A stretch of 47,678 nt of DNA from Vibrio tetraodonis (GCF_003350295.1 NZ_QLYY01000029.1:1-47678), one strand, 5' to 3'; counted from the stretch's first letter, positions 33,357-42,354 are shown. Translations and numbers: made by a program. The notes: generated by a model not told the origin, from the sequence alone.

Positions 33357-33390
33357 AAGAAGAGGCAACCTAAACAGGTTGCCTCTTCTT
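33357..33390. terminator. Bidirectional terminator between ubiA and plsB
   Basis: AAGAAGAGGCAACCT and AGGTTGCCTCTTCTT are a perfect 15-bp stem with AAAC loop, in the gap between the two convergent genes. The flanking T runs are short but the purine/pyrimidine ends give A-U pairs. Confidence 0.85.
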
Positions 33391-33414
33391 GTTTCGACGA
33401 TTGCTGTTACGCAC

Positions 33415-35850
33415 TTATGGCGTCTCTGATGCTTGGCAAATACTTTCTTTGATAGTCAAGCATACCTCTGGTGAGAGTAATGAATACAGTAGGTCAGCGA
33501 GCGCTTGGCTTTTTTCTTGGTCACAGCTTCCATCATTATCTAAATAACCTTGTTGCTTTAAAGTGGTTAACATGGATGAAAATACACCCTTGTCGAAGAA
33601 CTCTGGTGCATTAATGCCGTGTAGACGTCCCAGTCTTTGGGCTATTTCCTGACTTTTTTGCTCCAAATCTCCTTTATTCAGATTTGGGCTGGTCGGTAAT
33701 AGATTGAGTGTAATAGCATAGCGTTGAAGGGTTTCGGTAATTGTACGGCCCAGTAACATCAGCATTTGGATATTATCTTGTCTGATTGCCACATTATGCC
33801 GCCCATCTACAGTAACAAGGCCCAAGCGAGCAATTTCCTCAATCGTCGATTCAGTGAATTCACCTAACTTATCATCTTCAATACTTAGGAAGAGCTCTTG
33901 TTTTAGGAAAGGGTAAATCAAGGCAACATTGGTTTTAATCTTTTTCAAACTCAGCTTTTGGTGACGGATAAGGATCTGAGCAATCAAAGAGGGAATCGCA
34001 AATAGGTGGATAATATTATTGCGGTAGTAGGTCATCAGTATTGACTGGTTGCGATCAAGAGAGACTACGTCGCCCATACTGTCAGAGTCGATGACAAATT
34101 TGTCCAATGACTCTGCATGACAAACTAGTTCCTCCGCGCTTTCATTAGGCACGGTAAACGTAGAAGAATAGGGGGCATTCTTTAGCAGTGCCAAGTAGCA
34201 ATCCACTTGTTTAATCAAGCTATCTCTTGATAGAGCACGTTGACGTGAGGCGAGCAAAGCTGTAGCGCATAACGTCAGAGCGTTGGTTGCCGCTGCATCG
34301 TTGATATTTGTCATGACTTTAGTAGCAAGTACGTTGACTACAGGGTTTATCCATTGAGGTTTGGCACTACCAACAGGATCTATGTCTTGTGTCCATTCTG
34401 GAACGTGCTCATTGAGATAGTGATTAAGCTGAATTGGTTCACCAAAGTTGACGTAGCCTTGGCCAAAATTACGCAACTTCCTAATCGTTTTTAGTACCAG
34501 TCCTGCATTTTCCTTTTCTTTTCTTTTCCCTCTCAGCTCTTTTGCATATGTGCTGACTTCCATGACATGCTCATAACCAATATAAACCGGGACCAAGGTG
34601 ACAGGGCGATTTAAACCGCGCAGCATAGCTTGGATTGTCATTGCCAACATGCCCGTTTTAGCTTGCAGCAGGCGACCAGTGCGAGAGCGGCCTCCTTCAC
34701 TGAAATATTCCACTGAGTAACCTTTGGAAAATAGCTCTGCTAGATATTCACGGAAAATAGTGGAATAGAGTTTATTCCCTTTAAAGCTGCGGCGAATAAA
34801 GAAAGCGCCGCCGCGACGAAATATGGGTCCTGCAGGAAAGAAATTAAGGTTAATACCAGCAGCAATATGTGGTGGCACCATACCTTCATGGTACAAAACG
34901 TACGATAGTAACAAGTAATCCATATGGCTGCGATGACAGGGCACATAGACTATTTCATGGCCGTCTTGAGCTAGTTTGCGCACCACTGATGCATTATTGA
35001 TATTGAGGCCTTGATAAATACGGTTCCATAGCCAACTCAGTAGTCGCTCGCCTTTTTTAATCATTGAATAGGAGAAATCTGAGGCGATTTCATCCATGAT
35101 CGAGTGGGCTTCTTTACGAGCTTTTTCTAGTGATATATTTTTAGTTTTGGCTGTATCTTCGATCGCCTTGATAATCGCTTTTGAACGCATTAAACGAGCA
35201 AAAAGGGCTTCTCTGTTGGGTAAGTTTGGTCCAGAAGCGGCTAACTTTTGGCGTGAGAAATGAATGCGAGCCACTCTCGCAAGCTTATGAGCGATTGATA
35301 CGTCAGTACCATGGGAGTCAGCCATATACCTAAGTGATACAACAGGACTGATTCTAACTAGACAGTCACGACCATATTTCAGGACAGCGATCGCTTTTTC
35401 TGGACCGTTAAGCGCCTGTAAATAAGGTGTTTTTTTTGATTCTTTTCCTGGTTTTCTTCCCCATAATACCGAAGTTGGGATAACTTGCACATCGAGTTTA
35501 TTGTCATGTTTATGCTGTTCAAGTAGCTCATAAAACAGAGCAATCGACTCATTAGGCACATTATGATCGTTACTCATCACAGTTTGACGAGAAGAGATGA
35601 ACACGTAGCGCCGGAACGACTTACCATTGATTTCAATCGGAGTGAACAGATCCGGCAGACCCAATTGAATGACTTGCGCTTGGAGCGTAAGCAAATCAAC
35701 ACTCGACCGATAGGGCAGCGCATAAACTATGGGTTTGTTCAGATCAATACCATGATCTTCAATGGGATTGGAGGGAATGGTTGTTCCTTTTACCATCATT
35801 GATAAAGGCAGTTTTAGTAATGCACTTGGTAATGATTGTCCTGAAGACAT
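33415..35850 (-). CDS. plsB: Glycerol-3-phosphate acyltransferase PlsB
   Basis: 811 aa (E. coli 807). Inner-membrane enzyme acylating sn-1 of glycerol-3-phosphate, first step of phospholipid synthesis. Acyltransferase block I is PCHRSHMDYLLLSYV (HRSHMD, HX4D); block III is YFSEGGRSRTGR and block IV is LVPVYIGYEH. ATG 35850 (MSSGQSLPSALLKLPLS) is preferred to the longer frame from 35907, because it matches the usual PlsB N-terminus and GAGG is 11 nt upstream. Divergent from dgkA. Confidence 0.96.
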   Translation of the reverse strand: MSSGQSLPSALLKLPLSMMVKGTTIPSNPIEDHGIDLNKPIVYALPYRSSVDLLTLQAQVIQLGLPDLFTPIEINGKSFRRYVFISSRQTVMSNDHNVPNESIALFYELLEQHKHDNKLDVQVIPTSVLWGRKPGKESKKTPYLQALNGPEKAIAVLKYGRDCLVRISPVVSLRYMADSHGTDVSIAHKLARVARIHFSRQKLAASGPNLPNREALFARLMRSKAIIKAIEDTAKTKNISLEKARKEAHSIMDEIASDFSYSMIKKGERLLSWLWNRIYQGLNINNASVVRKLAQDGHEIVYVPCHRSHMDYLLLSYVLYHEGMVPPHIAAGINLNFFPAGPIFRRGGAFFIRRSFKGNKLYSTIFREYLAELFSKGYSVEYFSEGGRSRTGRLLQAKTGMLAMTIQAMLRGLNRPVTLVPVYIGYEHVMEVSTYAKELRGKRKEKENAGLVLKTIRKLRNFGQGYVNFGEPIQLNHYLNEHVPEWTQDIDPVGSAKPQWINPVVNVLATKVMTNINDAAATNALTLCATALLASRQRALSRDSLIKQVDCYLALLKNAPYSSTFTVPNESAEELVCHAESLDKFVIDSDSMGDVVSLDRNQSILMTYYRNNIIHLFAIPSLIAQILIRHQKLSLKKIKTNVALIYPFLKQELFLSIEDDKLGEFTESTIEEIARLGLVTVDGRHNVAIRQDNIQMLMLLGRTITETLQRYAITLNLLPTSPNLNKGDLEQKSQEIAQRLGRLHGINAPEFFDKGVFSSMLTTLKQQGYLDNDGSCDQEKSQALADLLYSLLSPEVCLTIKESICQASETP

Positions 35851-36106
35851 AAGGTTTATAGCCTCGAAAAACAGATAAATCGCAGAAGCCACGCTGAGCT
35901 TCACCAACGCTGACTTTTTTGGGGTTGCAAGAATACCAGAAACTGGTCGAACCTTTTACCGTAAATTGAACATAAGCACGTCGATGTCACTTAATATTTT
36001 GAGTCTGTTGACTTTATTCTTACGGTCTTCATGCTAAGCAATAAACTTGTCGACAAAGCTAAAGTGTTGGGATCAATATTTGTTGATTTGCTATGAGGGA
36101 AAGCAT

Positions 36107-36469
36107 GTGACACAGAAAACACTTCATGGATTAAAACGCATTAAAAATGCGACTCGATACTCGTGCCAAGGTTTGCGTTCTGCATTTAGCAATGAGCCAG
36201 CTTTTCGTGAAGAAGTCGTACTAAGCGTCATCATGATACCCACGGCTGTGATCTTGGATATCACTCAGATTGAGCGTATTTTACTCATTGCTACTGTTAT
36301 CTTGGTTTTGATTGCAGAGCTTTTCAATAGTGCAATTGAAGCTGTGGTGGACCGAATTGGTCCAGAGCAGCATCCCTTGTCTGGCCGAGCAAAAGATATT
36401 GGCTCTGCAGCTGTGATGCTAACTATGTTATTGACTGCTTACGTGTGGGTAGAAGTATTGTTTTTGTAG
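36107..36469 (+). CDS. dgkA: Diacylglycerol kinase
   Basis: 120 aa, three membrane segments. Phosphorylates diacylglycerol released by membrane-oligosaccharide synthesis, feeding phosphatidate back. Motifs NATRYSCQGLRSAFSNEPAF and ELFNSAIEAVVDRIG (catalytic Glu region) are conserved. GTG 36107 is chosen: GAGGG (36095-36099) is 7 nt upstream and the length is close to E. coli (122 aa). The ATG at 36047 gives a 20-residue extension unlike the family. Confidence 0.93.
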   Translation: MTQKTLHGLKRIKNATRYSCQGLRSAFSNEPAFREEVVLSVIMIPTAVILDITQIERILLIATVILVLIAELFNSAIEAVVDRIGPEQHPLSGRAKDIGSAAVMLTMLLTAYVWVEVLFL

Positions 36470-36524
36470 TCAAAAGGTTAACTAAATCAAAAAAACACCA
36501 ATTGGCTTTTCATTTAATCGATTG

Positions 36525-36540
36525 CTGGATATACTCACAG
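36525..36540. promoter_or_regulatory. SOS box 1 (LexA operator)
   Basis: CTGGATATACTCACAG, CTG-N10-CAG form. It overlaps a likely -10 TATACT (36530-36535) with TTTTCA 17 nt upstream as -35, so LexA would block lexA transcription directly. Confidence 0.85.
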
Positions 36541-36544
36541 TTAA

Positions 36545-36560
36545 CTGTATAAAAAGACAG
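36545..36560. promoter_or_regulatory. SOS box 2 (LexA operator)
   Basis: CTGTATAAAAAGACAG, close to the consensus CTGTATATATATACAG. It follows box 1 after 4 nt and ends 7 nt before the lexA start. Tandem boxes are the same arrangement as at E. coli lexA. Confidence 0.9.
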
Positions 36561-36567
36561 GTGAGTC

Positions 36568-37188
36568 ATGAAGCCACTAACACCACGCCAGCAACAAGTA
36601 TATGATCTGATCAAAAGCAAAATTGAAGATACAGGTATGCCTCCAACAAGAGCGGAAATTGCTCGAGAGCTTGGTTTTCGTTCAGCCAATGCAGCAGAGG
36701 AGCACCTCAAAGCTCTCGCTCGCAAGCAAGCGATTGAAATTATTCCAGGAGCATCTCGCGGTATTCGTATCTTGTTAGAAGACGCCGCCAATGATGCTGC
36801 TGGGCTGCCTCTCATTGGTCAGGTGGCAGCTGGAGAACCGATTCTGGCTCAGGAGCATGTTGAAACTCACTACCAACTGGATCCCTCCATGTTTAAGCCT
36901 CAAGCAGACTTTTTATTACGAGTTAATGGTGAAAGCATGAAAGATATTGGGATTATGGATGGTGACTTGTTGGCTGTTCATAAGACACAAGATGTTAATG
37001 ATGGTCAGGTTATTGTGGCAAGAGTTGATGATGATGTAACTGTGAAAAGACTTGAACGTAAGGGTTCTACTGTCCTATTGCATGCAGAGAATGAGGAGTT
37101 TGCTCCAATTAAGGTTGATCTCACCAGTCAGCACTTAACTATCGAAGGTTTAGCGGTTGGTATTATTCGTAATACCGATTGGATGTAG
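36568..37188 (+). CDS. lexA: LexA SOS repressor
   Basis: 206 aa. N-terminal winged helix (RQQQVYDLIKSKIEDTGMPP, recognition region FRSANAAEEHL about 37-47) and S24 autoprotease domain. Cleavage site Ala88-Gly89 in IGQVAAGEP, catalytic Ser 123 in NGESMKDIG and Lys 160 in VTVKRLER. Under its own control via two SOS boxes. Confidence 0.98.
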   Translation: MKPLTPRQQQVYDLIKSKIEDTGMPPTRAEIARELGFRSANAAEEHLKALARKQAIEIIPGASRGIRILLEDAANDAAGLPLIGQVAAGEPILAQEHVETHYQLDPSMFKPQADFLLRVNGESMKDIGIMDGDLLAVHKTQDVNDGQVIVARVDDDVTVKRLERKGSTVLLHAENEEFAPIKVDLTSQHLTIEGLAVGIIRNTDWM

Positions 37189-37271
37189 ATATTGATGGTT
37201 GAATCTCTACTGTTTGGTGTGTGGATATCATAAACATTTAGAGATATGGCTCATAGTTCGCACCTTTTAAC

Positions 37272-37286
37272 TGAGAATTGTTCTCA
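37272..37286. promoter_or_regulatory. Fur-like palindrome (distal)
   Basis: TGAGAATTGTTCTCA, a perfect 6-3-6 inverted repeat, matches the 7-1-7 Fur model TGATAATNATTATCA at 11 of 14 defined bases. It lies just upstream of the -35 candidate TTGAAT (37292-37297). Confidence 0.5.
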
Positions 37287-37291
37287 ATAAC

Positions 37292-37320
37292 TTGAATTGT
37301 TAACTGATATTCATTATCAT
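37292..37320 (+). promoter_or_regulatory. Promoter overlapped by a Fur box
   Basis: TTGAAT (37292-37297) and TATCAT (37315-37320) with a 17-nt spacer make a good sigma-70 promoter. GATATTCATTATC (37306-37318) covers the -10; the 19-mer 37300-37318 matches the Fur consensus at 14 of 19 positions, the right half nearly perfectly. Iron repression of the methyltransferase gene is inferred. Confidence 0.6.
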
Positions 37321-37349
37321 CTAACTCCTAATAATGGAGGAAGATGATA

Positions 37350-38162
37350 ATGGTCGCTAGACAAAAGGTTTCAGGGCATCGTTACCAGGTTCCTGTTAAT
37401 TTACTTCAGCCTCTATGGTTTCGCAGCCGAGAAAGTTTGGTTGATGATGGTTTAGTATATGATCCGATAGCAGCTACTGCTTGCCAACGTTGTCAGCTCG
37501 CACCTGAATGCTTGTCAGGAGATATTGACCAGAAACAGCTCCTCCATGCCACTTTAACTCAGATTTGTGATGAGCGAGTGAATCATTTTCTTTCCCAGCA
37601 CCCGGACGGCTGGATAATCAATGTTGGTGCTGGTTTAGATACCCGTTTTTATCGTGTAGATAACGGACGTTGTCATTGGTTAGAGTTGGATGTGACAGAG
37701 AACTTATTGTGGCGCCAAAAGCTATTCCATAAAAGTGAGCGCTACCAACATATCTGCGGTTATGTTGATGACCTATCTTGGCTTGAGCAGCTTCCAATTT
37801 CAGAGCAGACGCCAGTTTTAATTGTTTGTGAGCACGCTTTGCTTGATTGCAGTGAAAAGCAAGTGGGTAAGTTTATCCAAGCATTGGGGCGTCACTTTGA
37901 TTCAGCAATAGCATGTATAGTGCTAGCAGGCGATAGAGCATCAAGCCGGCTAGGGAAAAAAATGGGCTCAGGGACATACAGCCATGGGTATTCTTCGCCG
38001 GGAGATGCGGTACTTAACTATCTTCCGTGGTCTCGCTGGGTCAGAACTTTTTCTCCTCTTGATAGACATTGTGGGCGTTGGAAGTTTTGGCAGCGCTGGC
38101 TGACAAAATTTAGCTCTTTTAAGCACAGACTAACACCAGTAGTGATTCAGCTTCGCTGGTAA
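37350..38162 (+). CDS. SAM-dependent methyltransferase, LCM/TcmP type
   Basis: 270 aa from ATG 37350 (GGAGG at 37336-37340 has good spacing; ATG 37344 is too close). SAM loop WIINVGAGLDTRFYRV (about 87-102), acidic WLELDVTE (about 108) and the LIVCEHALLDC motif (about 151-161) place it in the leucine-carboxyl-methyltransferase/TcmP superfamily. An unusual extra CQRCQLAPECL cluster (about 45-55) has three Cys near the N-terminus and might bind metal. Substrate unknown. It follows lexA by 160 nt behind Fur-like sites, which suggests an iron-starvation role such as siderophore or metabolite methylation, or small-molecule export with dinF downstream. Confidence 0.82.
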   Translation: MVARQKVSGHRYQVPVNLLQPLWFRSRESLVDDGLVYDPIAATACQRCQLAPECLSGDIDQKQLLHATLTQICDERVNHFLSQHPDGWIINVGAGLDTRFYRVDNGRCHWLELDVTENLLWRQKLFHKSERYQHICGYVDDLSWLEQLPISEQTPVLIVCEHALLDCSEKQVGKFIQALGRHFDSAIACIVLAGDRASSRLGKKMGSGTYSHGYSSPGDAVLNYLPWSRWVRTFSPLDRHCGRWKFWQRWLTKFSSFKHRLTPVVIQLRW

Positions 38163-38193
38163 TCCGGTTACAATTTCCACTCTCTAATACCAG

Positions 38194-39546
38194 ATGGTGG
38201 ATAATTTGAACATCTTACGACTCCTTTGTGATAAAGCGCTACATAAGCAAGTGTTGTTACTTGCTATCCCTATGGTGCTTTCCAATATCACAGTACCCCT
38301 TCTTGGTTTAGTTGATGCAGCAGTCATTGGCCACCTAGAGCACGCTTGGTATTTAGGTGGCGTAGCTCTAGGCAGCACAATGATCAGTGTGGCTTTTTGG
38401 CTGCTTGGCTTTTTGCGCATGTCTACCACTGGGCTCGCTGCTCAATCCTATGGTGCAGACAGCGGAAAGCAGCTTGCGATAGTTTTCACCCAAGGTCTTC
38501 TTATGGCAGTGGGGTTTGCATTAGCGTTTATTGTTCTTCATCCATTTATTGCTGATTTCGTATTTTCAGTCAGTAGCGCCAGTGAGCAAGTGAAATATTA
38601 TGGCCAGCAGTATTTCTCTGTTCGCGTATGGAGCGCTCCAGCAGCTCTAGTCAACTACGTTCTCTTAGGCTGGTTACTGGGGACACAAAACTCAAAGGCC
38701 CCTATGTGGATGGTTATCATTGTTAACTCAACAAACATTGCTTTGGATATTCTTTTTGTTGTGGGTTTGGGTTGGAAAGTAGAAGGAGCCGCTTTAGCCT
38801 CGGTTATTGCTGATTATAGCGGTATGATTTTTGGCCTTTGGTGTGTCTATAAAACTTGGCAACAAAAACAGTTGCCAAAGCTGCTTACGTTAGTGAAAGA
38901 CACTTCCCACGGACTGAGTAGGTTCATCAAGTTAAATCGTGACATTTTTCTGCGCTCTTTGTGTTTACAAGCGACCTTCACTTTTATGACTTTCCAAGGT
39001 GCGAGCTTTGGAGATGATGTGGTGGCTGCCAATGCGGTGTTGATGAGTTTTTTAATGATTATTTCTTATGGTATGGACGGTTTTGCTTACGCAATGGAAG
39101 CATTAGTGGGTAAAGCCTTTGGCGCCAAAGATAAACTGCAATTGAGCCGCTCTTTAATTGGAACCTTTTTCTGGGGGGTGGTGATTTGCGCGGGCTTAAC
39201 TCTAGTGTTTAGCCTTGCTGGTTCTTCGTTAGTGAGTCTAATCACAGATATTTCCAAAGTAGCAGACACCGCTAACCTTTACCTTCCATGGCTGGTGGCT
39301 ATGCCACTTGTGTCCATGTGGTGCTTTTTATTTGATGGAATTTTTATTGGCGCAACAAAGGGCCAAGAAATGCGCAATAGTATGTTTGGTGCTATGTGTG
39401 TCTTTTTTGGTTTGTTCTTTGGCTTTTCGGATATGGGTAATCATGCTTTGTGGTTAGCCATGTTGGGCTTTATGGCAATGCGGGGCATGAGTTTGGGTGT
39501 GATTTTTTATCGCCAATGGCGAGAAGAGCGCTTCTTTATGGTGTAA
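38194..39546 (+). CDS. dinF: MATE-family efflux transporter DinF
   Basis: 450 aa, twelve membrane segments. HKQVLLLAIPMVLSNITVPL and GLVDAAVIGHL near the N-terminus are the MATE signature; ASFGDDVVAANAVLMSFL (about 271-288) is the second-half equivalent. Close to E. coli DinF, which lies right after lexA and is SOS-induced. Here the methyltransferase gene sits between them, 31 nt upstream of dinF, so dinF may be co-transcribed with an iron-regulated gene. No SOS box seen directly before it. Confidence 0.92.
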   Translation: MVDNLNILRLLCDKALHKQVLLLAIPMVLSNITVPLLGLVDAAVIGHLEHAWYLGGVALGSTMISVAFWLLGFLRMSTTGLAAQSYGADSGKQLAIVFTQGLLMAVGFALAFIVLHPFIADFVFSVSSASEQVKYYGQQYFSVRVWSAPAALVNYVLLGWLLGTQNSKAPMWMVIIVNSTNIALDILFVVGLGWKVEGAALASVIADYSGMIFGLWCVYKTWQQKQLPKLLTLVKDTSHGLSRFIKLNRDIFLRSLCLQATFTFMTFQGASFGDDVVAANAVLMSFLMIISYGMDGFAYAMEALVGKAFGAKDKLQLSRSLIGTFFWGVVICAGLTLVFSLAGSSLVSLITDISKVADTANLYLPWLVAMPLVSMWCFLFDGIFIGATKGQEMRNSMFGAMCVFFGLFFGFSDMGNHALWLAMLGFMAMRGMSLGVIFYRQWREERFFMV

Positions 39547-39550
39547 GTTA

Positions 39551-39574
39551 CAGCCACTCGATCAGAAGTGGCTG
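39551..39574. terminator. Hairpin between dinF and sthA
   Basis: CAGCCACT-CGATCAGA-AGTGGCTG is a perfect 8-bp stem located between the convergent genes. It has no clear T run on either strand, so it may be an RNA-stabilising hairpin or a weak terminator. Confidence 0.45.
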
Positions 39575-39588
39575 CGCAGATTTACTAC

Positions 39589-40989
39589 TTAAAATAAACG
39601 ATTAAGGCCATTAAGAGCAGCAACCCGATAGGCTTCTGCCATGGTTGGGTAGTTGAAGGTAGTATTGACGAAATACTCTATGGTGTTTGCTTCGCCTTTT
39701 TGCTCCATGATAGCTTGGCCGATGTGGATAATTTCGGCAGCGCGCTCACCAAAACAGTGAATACCTAAAATTTCTTTAGTTTCACGGTGGAAGAGAATCT
39801 TTAGGCTGCCTATATCTTTACCTGCAATTTGGGCCCGAGCGAGGTGTTTAAATGACGTGCGTCCCACCTCGTATGGAATTTTAGCGGCAGTGAGCTCTTG
39901 CTCGGTTTTACCAACCGAGCTGATTTCTGGGATGGTGTATATACCGGTTGGGATATCTTCAATGAGGTGACTGTCTGCCTGCCCTTTTTCAATTGCTTGA
40001 GCAACGAATCTGCCTTGGTCATAGGCAGCGCTCGCAAGGCTAGGATATCCGATCACATCACCCACAGCATAGATATGCTCAACATCGGTTTGATAATTGC
40101 TGTCTACACTTAGTTGCCCTCTTGAGTCAGCACTGAGCCCTACAGCTGATAAGTTAAGCTTATCGGTATTACCGGTTCGTCCGTTGGCAAATAGTAAGCA
40201 GTCTGCGCGCATTTTCTTGCCGGACTCTAAGTGGATAATAACGCCTTGGTCAGTACCTTCGATTTTTTCGTAGGTTTCATCATTTCGAATCACAACACCG
40301 CTATTCCAAAAATGATAAGATAGAGCATCCGATACCTCGTTATCGAGAAAAGACAGTAAGCGATCACGGGTATTGATAAGGTCGGTTTTAACGCCAAGCC
40401 CTCTGAAGATAGAGGCGTATTCACAACCAATAACGCCAGCACCGTAGATAATAATATGGCGAGGGTCATGACTCAGGCTCAAGATAGAGTCGCTGTCATA
40501 AATGCGTTCATGCGTAAAATCAACGTCTTTAGGCTGGTACGGGCGAGATCCTGTTGCGATAATAAATCGGTCTGCGCTATACAGCTCTTCTGTACCATCA
40601 GCCTGTGCGACAGCAATGGTGTACTTGTCGGTAAACCGTGCGGTACCAAAAATTAAGGAGCACTGGTTACGGTCATAGAATCCTTGTCTTAGGCGCGTTT
40701 GTTTATCAATCACAGTTTTAGCGTGGCCTAAGATATTAGAAAAGGTAGAATGGAGACTGGTGTTGTTATGGCAAAAAAGAGGATTGTTATTAAATTCGAT
40801 GATACGGCTGACGGCATGGCGAAGTGATTTTGAGGGGATTGTCCCCCAATGAGTACATCCGCCACCCACGCTAGTTTCTTTCTCAACGATGGCGACATTG
40901 AGTCCCGCTTTGGTTAGCCCCATTGCAGCCCCTTCTCCTCCAGGACCACTACCGATAACAATTACGTCAAAGTGGTTACTTTCCGCCAT
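39589..40989 (-). CDS. sthA: Soluble pyridine nucleotide transhydrogenase
   Basis: 466 aa flavoprotein that moves hydride between NADPH and NAD+. FAD-binding VIGSGPGGEGAAMGLTKAG (about 11-29), the active-site strand GGGCTHWGTIPSKSLRH with Thr and a single Cys, so lacking the CxxxxC disulfide of lipoamide dehydrogenases, which is the diagnostic difference, and NAD-binding IIYGAGVIGCEYASIF (about 179). Divergent from fabR, as in E. coli. Confidence 0.97.
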   Translation of the reverse strand: MAESNHFDVIVIGSGPGGEGAAMGLTKAGLNVAIVEKETSVGGGCTHWGTIPSKSLRHAVSRIIEFNNNPLFCHNNTSLHSTFSNILGHAKTVIDKQTRLRQGFYDRNQCSLIFGTARFTDKYTIAVAQADGTEELYSADRFIIATGSRPYQPKDVDFTHERIYDSDSILSLSHDPRHIIIYGAGVIGCEYASIFRGLGVKTDLINTRDRLLSFLDNEVSDALSYHFWNSGVVIRNDETYEKIEGTDQGVIIHLESGKKMRADCLLFANGRTGNTDKLNLSAVGLSADSRGQLSVDSNYQTDVEHIYAVGDVIGYPSLASAAYDQGRFVAQAIEKGQADSHLIEDIPTGIYTIPEISSVGKTEQELTAAKIPYEVGRTSFKHLARAQIAGKDIGSLKILFHRETKEILGIHCFGERAAEIIHIGQAIMEQKGEANTIEYFVNTTFNYPTMAEAYRVAALNGLNRLF

Positions 40990-41280
40990 AACTTTTCCTT
41001 GGTTATACTATTTTTTACATTGCTTTATCGAGATTTTAACTGATTTCTCGATAATGCACACGTATTGAAGCCTTTAAGTAAGTGAGTATGCAGAATAGGG
41101 CTGTTTTGATATTTGTCTATGAGTATATCGCTAAATTTATGTTAAATGATTGAAAAGCTGGGCGAATTGGGTTTAATTACCATCTGATTATCAAAGGTAG
41201 TGATTTTGTCTTATGTCTTTGCTCTAATCATTGTATATTTGCTAGCGAGCAAATTATTCAATAACAAGTAGATGGCAATC
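40990..41280. other. Divergent sthA / fabR intergenic region
   Basis: 291 nt. AT-rich, holding the palindrome at 41237-41254 on the fabR side. The sthA promoter must lie in 40990-41100; I see no clear consensus pair. Confidence 0.5.
41237..41254. promoter_or_regulatory. Palindrome upstream of fabR, candidate FabR operator
   Basis: ATTTGCT-AGCG-AGCAAAT is a perfect 7-bp dyad 26 nt before the fabR start. TetR-type regulators often bind such sites in their own promoters; autoregulation is inferred. Confidence 0.5.
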
Positions 41281-41913
41281 ATGGGAATACGAGCACAGCA
41301 AAAAGAAAAAACGCGTCGTTCAGTCATTGATGCAGCCTTTAGCCAGCTCAGCGCTGAGCGAAGCTTTTCTAACTTAAGCTTAAGAGAAGTCGCCCGTGAA
41401 GCTGGGATCGCTCCTACCTCTTTTTATCGCCATTTTAAAGATATGGACGAGCTTGGCTTAACTATGGTTGATGAGGGAGGCTTATTACTTCGTCAATTGA
41501 TGCGCCAAGCTCGGCAAAGGATAGTGAAAGAGGGAAGCGTGATACGAACTTCCGTTGAGACCTTCATGGAGTTTATTGATAATCACCCCAATGTTTTCAG
41601 ACTTTTGTTACGAGAACGTTCAGGAACATCATTTGAATTTCGAGCTGCTGTAGCGAGAGAAATTCAACATTTTGTTGCTGAGCTGACCGAGTACCTTATT
41701 AGTACTCGAATGTCTCGTGATGAAGCATACACTCAAGCGGAAGCCTCAGTCACTTTGGTGTTTAGCTCAGGTGCAGAAGCACTAGATTTAGTCAGCCATG
41801 AACGTGATGAACTGGCTGAGAGATTGATTACTCAATTGCGCATGATTGCCAAAGGCGCTTTGTGGTACCGAAAAGAACGTGAACGTAACCGATTAAAAGG
41901 TGGAACAGATTAA
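41281..41913 (+). CDS. fabR: FabR, TetR-family repressor of unsaturated fatty acid genes
   Basis: 210 aa. Represses fabA/fabB in response to the unsaturated/saturated acyl balance. GIRAQQKEKTRRSVIDAAF, LREVAREAGIAPTSFYRHF (recognition helix, about 34-52) and LLLRERSGTSFEFRAAVARE are nearly those of E. coli FabR. ATG 41281 is chosen since the conserved N-terminus starts MGIRAQQ; ATG 41272 adds three residues. Overlaps yijD by one base (TAATG). Confidence 0.95.
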   Translation: MGIRAQQKEKTRRSVIDAAFSQLSAERSFSNLSLREVAREAGIAPTSFYRHFKDMDELGLTMVDEGGLLLRQLMRQARQRIVKEGSVIRTSVETFMEFIDNHPNVFRLLLRERSGTSFEFRAAVAREIQHFVAELTEYLISTRMSRDEAYTQAEASVTLVFSSGAEALDLVSHERDELAERLITQLRMIAKGALWYRKERERNRLKGGTD

Positions 41914-42293
41914 TGTCGAATGAAGTAAACCGAGTGGATACTGGCTCAGAGAAAAAAACCTTAATATTGGCACTTATTGCTGGTATGTGTGGTGATGCCT
42001 TGTTGTCTTGGCTAACAATGAGTGAAGTCTCTTTTTCTATTTTTCCTCTAATTGCGCTGGTTCTATCTGTGCAGGCTCTCTATCAAGAATACCTCCGCAA
42101 CCCTGTCTCTGAAGACATTCCGCTCGTCGGATTAGCTTGTTTTTTTGTTGGAGCTTTTGGCCATTCGGCGTTCGTTAAAGCCCAGCATCCAGATGCGGGT
42201 TCTAACTTTTTTGCCATCGTCGTCTCATTACTTCTGCTAGTGTGGATAGGTAAAAAGCTCGGCTTTATGGATCGGGCCACTCGGACAGAATAA
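41913..42293 (+). CDS. yijD: YijD family inner-membrane protein
   Basis: 126 aa, four hydrophobic segments (about 15-30, 37-53, 68-84, 101-115). HPDAGSNFFAIVVSLLLLVWIG corresponds to the E. coli YijD block with SNFF and WIG. Function unknown; universal coupling to fabR suggests a membrane-lipid role. Start coupled to fabR stop. Confidence 0.92.
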   Translation: MSNEVNRVDTGSEKKTLILALIAGMCGDALLSWLTMSEVSFSIFPLIALVLSVQALYQEYLRNPVSEDIPLVGLACFFVGAFGHSAFVKAQHPDAGSNFFAIVVSLLLLVWIGKKLGFMDRATRTE

Positions 42294-42299
42294 AGCGGT

Positions 42300-42339
42300 A
42301 AAAATAAAAAACGAGCTTAAGGGCTCGTTTTTTATTTTT
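42300..42339. terminator. Bidirectional terminator between yijD and trmA
   Basis: ACGAGC (42311-42316) and GCTCGT (42323-42328) with a TTAAGG loop, extended on both sides by A-rich and T-rich runs (AAAATAAAAA / TTTTTATTTTT). Serves both convergent genes. Confidence 0.9.
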
Positions 42340-42354
42340 GATTAGAGGTTGATA

